Of a DNA stretch of 64,000 nucleotides, positions 61,214-64,000 are shown in pieces. The DNA is taken from contig JANDJZ010000129.1 of assembly GCA_027943245.1 (NCBI GenBank), forward strand, positions 1 through 64,000, given 5' to 3'. The notes under the pieces were generated by a model, which was given only the letters and a program-made list of their open reading frames with translations, ran no database searches and was not told where the DNA came from. The DNA is from Acanthamoeba sp. SK_2022b. Taxonomy: Eukaryota > Discosea > Longamoebia > Acanthamoebidae. Both the position numbers and the translations under genes were made by a program. Position 1 is the first letter of the stretch; every line of letters starts with the position of its first letter.

Positions 61214-62564
61214 ACTGGGGAACCAGCAGCTCGGTCGCCACGATCACCACCACCAACCCGACAATTACCGGCACCGAAGTGCGTTTCACCACCTCGAACG
61301 GCGAGATTTTCGCCATGCCGGAAACCGCCACCACCACGCCGGAGACCGGCGACAGCGTGCGGCCGAGGTTAGACGCCTGCAGCATCGGGATCACCAGATA
61401 GGCCGGATTCACGCCCATCTGCGCCGCCAGTTTCGGGATCAGTTCGACGAACGCATAGAACGGCGCATTGCCGGAACCGGTGGTCATGGCCGCCAGCATG
61501 GTGATCACCACCAGCACCAACATCATGATCAAACCGCCGGTGCCGAACGACTGCGCCAGCCCGATCAAGCCGCTGATAAAGCCGACGGTGCTCAGCCCCT
61601 GCGCGAACACACCCGCGGCCACCAGCAGCATCACCACGCTGGCGAAAGCGTCCGCCATGCCGCGATAGGCCACTTCCAGGCCGCTGAACACCTGTTTGGC
61701 GCTGAAGCTGCGCACAAACTCGATCACCGCCGCCAACAGTATGCACCCGACCAGTACGGTAATGATGTGCAGCTCCGGCCCCCATTTTCCGTCGAAAATA
61801 AGCACGCCGAGGATCGGCGTAAACGGCAAAATCGCATAGAACCCCGGCGCGTGGGTGTTGATTTCGCTGACATCCATGATGTGATGCTGTTCATTGTTCT
61901 TTTTGTCGAGATAGCGCTGCCAGAAAAAGTGCGCCACGGCCATGCAGACGATAGCGGCAATCGAGATCGGCAGCGTGGTTTTGAACGCGAAGTCCACCAG
62001 CGGCATCTCCGCCGCCTTGGCCGCCAGCACCACGTCGCCAGAGGTCGGCGCCAAGATAATCGCCGCCGGCGAAGCGCAAATGGCCGCCGCCGCCCCGCGG
62101 CTGATGCCAACGTTCACCATCAACGGGAACAGCGTCGCCATCAGCAATACGCCGAGGCCAGTGGCGGAAGAGACCGCCAATGACATCAGGCAAGCGACAA
62201 AATAGGCCGCCACCATCAGCAGATAAGGCGAGTTGATCATCTGCAACGGGCGCGAGGCCAGCTTGACGACCACGTCGTTGGCGCCGATATGCGTCATGTA
62301 AGCGGCGAAGCCGCACAGCATCATGATCATCATGCCCAGATCACCGCCGCGGCTCATCAGCAAGATCTTGACGTATTCGATCATGTCGGTCGCGCGCCAG
62401 CCGGTAGACGCCGCGCCGGACGGCAACAGCGTTTTCCCCATCAGGGCGCTGATACCGAGCAGCAGTAACCCGCCCACCATCAAGACGCCGGTGGCGGAAT
62501 ACCCCTTGATGATGTAACGGCCCACCCCCGCCGCCACTACGGCACCAATAAGAAGCTCTATCAT
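61212..62564 (-). CDS. dcuC: Anaerobic C4-dicarboxylate transporter, DcuC family
   Basis: A 450-residue membrane transporter with about 12-14 hydrophobic segments, of the DcuC/DctM-like ion-transporter group. SSATGLGVLLMATLFPLMVNVGISRGAAAAICASPAAIILAPTSGDVVLAA (about 140-190) and TTGSGNAPFYAFVELIPKLAAQMGVNPAYLVIPMLQASNLGRTLSPVSGVVVAVSG (near 360-420) are the twin conserved re-entrant segments. By family it exports succinate or exchanges it with fumarate during anaerobic growth. ATG 62564 follows TTGAGGAAAC. It sits between yegH and asmA, an insertion compared with the E. coli order. Confidence 0.88.
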   Translation of the reverse strand: MIELLIGAVVAAGVGRYIIKGYSATGVLMVGGLLLLGISALMGKTLLPSGAASTGWRATDMIEYVKILLMSRGGDLGMMIMMLCGFAAYMTHIGANDVVVKLASRPLQMINSPYLLMVAAYFVACLMSLAVSSATGLGVLLMATLFPLMVNVGISRGAAAAICASPAAIILAPTSGDVVLAAKAAEMPLVDFAFKTTLPISIAAIVCMAVAHFFWQRYLDKKNNEQHHIMDVSEINTHAPGFYAILPFTPILGVLIFDGKWGPELHIITVLVGCILLAAVIEFVRSFSAKQVFSGLEVAYRGMADAFASVVMLLVAAGVFAQGLSTVGFISGLIGLAQSFGTGGLIMMLVLVVITMLAAMTTGSGNAPFYAFVELIPKLAAQMGVNPAYLVIPMLQASNLGRTLSPVSGVVVAVSGMAKISPFEVVKRTSVPVIVGLVVVIVATELLVPQ

Positions 62565-62703
62565 GTTTCCTCAACTCGTCATGTTTTCGCGCTCAGGCGC
62601 ATAGTCATAGCAGAACAGTCCCTTACTCTGCACAAACTGCGCGCGAGTCTTCATGACCTTCATCAAGGTAACGGAGAGAAATTATCGCGGGAAACATCGA
62701 GAT

Positions 62704-62732
62704 TGACGCGGGCCACAATGCGACCCGCGTCA
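62704..62732 (-). terminator. Hairpin after asmA
   Basis: TGACGCGGG and CCCGCGTCA make a 9-bp stem with an 11-nt loop, starting eight bases after the asmA stop. On the minus strand there is no real T-run (CAATCTCGATG), so it may be a weak or Rho-assisted terminator. Confidence 0.5.
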
Positions 62733-62739
62733 GAGGAGA

Positions 62740-64000
62740 TTACAGCTTGTCGAGCAGCTTCTTCAGATCCTGGCCTTCGCGCGAATCCTTGTTCTTTTCA
62801 GCCCATTTGTTCAACGCATCCTTGGCCCGATCCTGCAGCGTTTTGCGCAACACTTGATCGACCTGCAGTTGATAATTCAGCTGTTGCCAAGGCCCATAGA
62901 CCCGCAGCGGGATCGGCGTTTTTTGCAGTTGCTCAATCAGCTCGCCGCGCCCTTGCCAACCGCCGGTGACGCGCACGTTGAGCGCCATGTCGCACTGTTT
63001 GCCCGGCATATCGATGCTGCCGGCGCCGGTCAGCGCCAGCAAAGGCGAATCCGCCGTCAGGCCGCTAAGTTTGACCATGCCCTGACTCAGGCTGGCCTGC
63101 GCCGAGACGCTTTTGACTTCGGTATAGCGCTGATAGCTGTCTTGCCCACGTACGCTGTTATCATTACGCGCCACCGCCTGCTGAATCAGCTGCTGAATAT
63201 TCAGGCCGTGCAGCTGCGCATCCTGCATCGCCAGCTGCGCCGTACCGCGCCAGCGGCGCTCAAATGCCTGTGAAGAGAGGCGATCGCCGGTCAGATCCCC
63301 TTTCATGCTGAACTTGCCGGTGAGCATCTGCGGCATATCGAATGCCTTGAGCACCGTGCCGAGCTCAACCTGATTCAGCACCGGTTGTACGCTTATCACC
63401 GGTTTATTGCCGCGCGCGTCGAGCGTTCCCGGCAAGGAGAAATCTCCGCCGGCCAATTGCCCGGCAAGCTTGTGCAACGTCAGCAGGCCGCGTTGGTTGT
63501 CCGCCGTAACGGCCAACTGGGCAACGTTCATACCGCGATAGGTTACCTGTGCCGCCTGCAGGTTCAATTGTGCAGTGAAATCGCGCAGCGCCTCCAGGTT
63601 TTGCTGCCGATCGTCAACCTGGCTGGCGATCACCGGCGCGGAAGTCACGGCGGGCTGCTCGGCGGTCGTGGTGCTGGATTGCCAGCCGGAAAGCGCGTCG
63701 AGATCGAGGTTTGCCGAATTGAGGTTCACCACATAGCCGGGCACTGCCCCCAGCGTGGCGCTGATATCGCCGGTCAACTGACTGTTATTGGCGCTGACGT
63801 TCAGCTGGCTGACGGCAATCTGCGCCGGCGTCTGCTGATAGACCACCTGGGCATTACCCTCTCCCTGAATACCGCCGTTCAGAATATCCGCGCCCGCCAG
63901 TTGGTAATTGAACTGGGTCACTTTGGCGCCAATCTGGCGTGGGAACTGCTGCAGATCGACATCGGCCGCCATGCTGAAGGTCAGGTCACGCTGATCGCGG
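62740..64000 (-). CDS. asmA: AsmA family protein, C-terminal part (runs off the window)
   Basis: The frame is open to the window edge (RDQRDLTFSMAADVDL), giving the last ~420 residues of a protein that is about 617 long in E. coli. Repeated beta-rich modules end in the family C-terminal region, with GTVLKAFDMPQMLTGKFSMKGDLTGDR, LTGAGSIDMPGKQCDMALNVRVTGGW and the charged end KDSREGQDLKKLLDKL. AsmA is an inner-membrane-anchored periplasmic protein of the bridge-like lipid-transfer type and affects outer-membrane assembly. In E. coli asmA also lies next to yegH. The N-terminal membrane helix lies outside the window. Confidence 0.95.
   Translation of the reverse strand, partial: RDQRDLTFSMAADVDLQQFPRQIGAKVTQFNYQLAGADILNGGIQGEGNAQVVYQQTPAQIAVSQLNVSANNSQLTGDISATLGAVPGYVVNLNSANLDLDALSGWQSSTTTAEQPAVTSAPVIASQVDDRQQNLEALRDFTAQLNLQAAQVTYRGMNVAQLAVTADNQRGLLTLHKLAGQLAGGDFSLPGTLDARGNKPVISVQPVLNQVELGTVLKAFDMPQMLTGKFSMKGDLTGDRLSSQAFERRWRGTAQLAMQDAQLHGLNIQQLIQQAVARNDNSVRGQDSYQRYTEVKSVSAQASLSQGMVKLSGLTADSPLLALTGAGSIDMPGKQCDMALNVRVTGGWQGRGELIEQLQKTPIPLRVYGPWQQLNYQLQVDQVLRKTLQDRAKDALNKWAEKNKDSREGQDLKKLLDKL

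Overview
The window looks like a Serratia chromosome, most like S. marcescens. It holds an enterobacterial his operon with its leader peptide, flanked by yeeZ. It also holds the slaA S-layer gene beside a LipBCD-type type I secretion system of the sizes known from S. marcescens, and the galU/galF-yegH-asmA flank of an enterobacterial surface polysaccharide locus. The first ~816 bases do not belong: bases 1-712 encode a protist-like PstS-fold protein fragment, and 713-816 closely resemble Oxford Nanopore PCR-adapter sequence. The genuine bacterial sequence therefore starts at about 817, inside a broken agmatinase-family gene.

Layout. 817-5280: remnant of a guanidinobutyrase/agmatinase gene with its divergent LysR regulator, an MFS exporter with a second divergent LysR regulator, and yeeZ. 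5510-12827: hisL, attenuator, hisGDCBHAFI, terminator (all +). From 12821 to 58964 every gene lies on the minus strand. Read in transcription order from the right: galU, galF, wza, then a low-GC exopolysaccharide block (wzc-1, EpsG-like polymerase, GT2, DUF4422, two glycosyltransferases, glf), a 377-bp spacer, a second block (wzb, wzc-2, GT4, second polymerase, TupA-like ATP-grasp, two GT4, wbaP), a 7-bp satellite, the S-layer gene slaA, lipBCD, then galE, rmlC, rmlD, a WbbL-like rhamnosyltransferase, wzm, wzt, a large multidomain glycosyltransferase split by an in-frame stop, gnd, manC and manB. The right flank (59597-64000) carries yegH (+), dcuC (-) and the 3' part of asmA (-).

How it works together. 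UDP-sugars (GalU, GalF, GalE, Glf), dTDP-rhamnose (RmlC, RmlD) and GDP-mannose (ManB, ManC) feed two separate glycan systems. One is a WbaP-initiated, Wza/Wzb/Wzc-exported exopolysaccharide, probably containing Galf. The other is an ABC-transporter (Wzm/Wzt) O-antigen, probably rhamnose-containing. Between the two lies an S-layer protein with its dedicated exporter, so three cell-surface systems share one locus. A clear JUMPstart/ops element upstream of galU implies RfaH control of the whole minus-strand array.

Most notable points: the sequencing-adapter chimera at the left end; the nonsense codon in the ~1145-residue glycosyltransferase; two divergent Wzc kinases and two polymerases with no visible Wzx; slaA-lipBCD embedded in a polysaccharide locus; and a 17-copy 7-bp satellite between wbaP and slaA.
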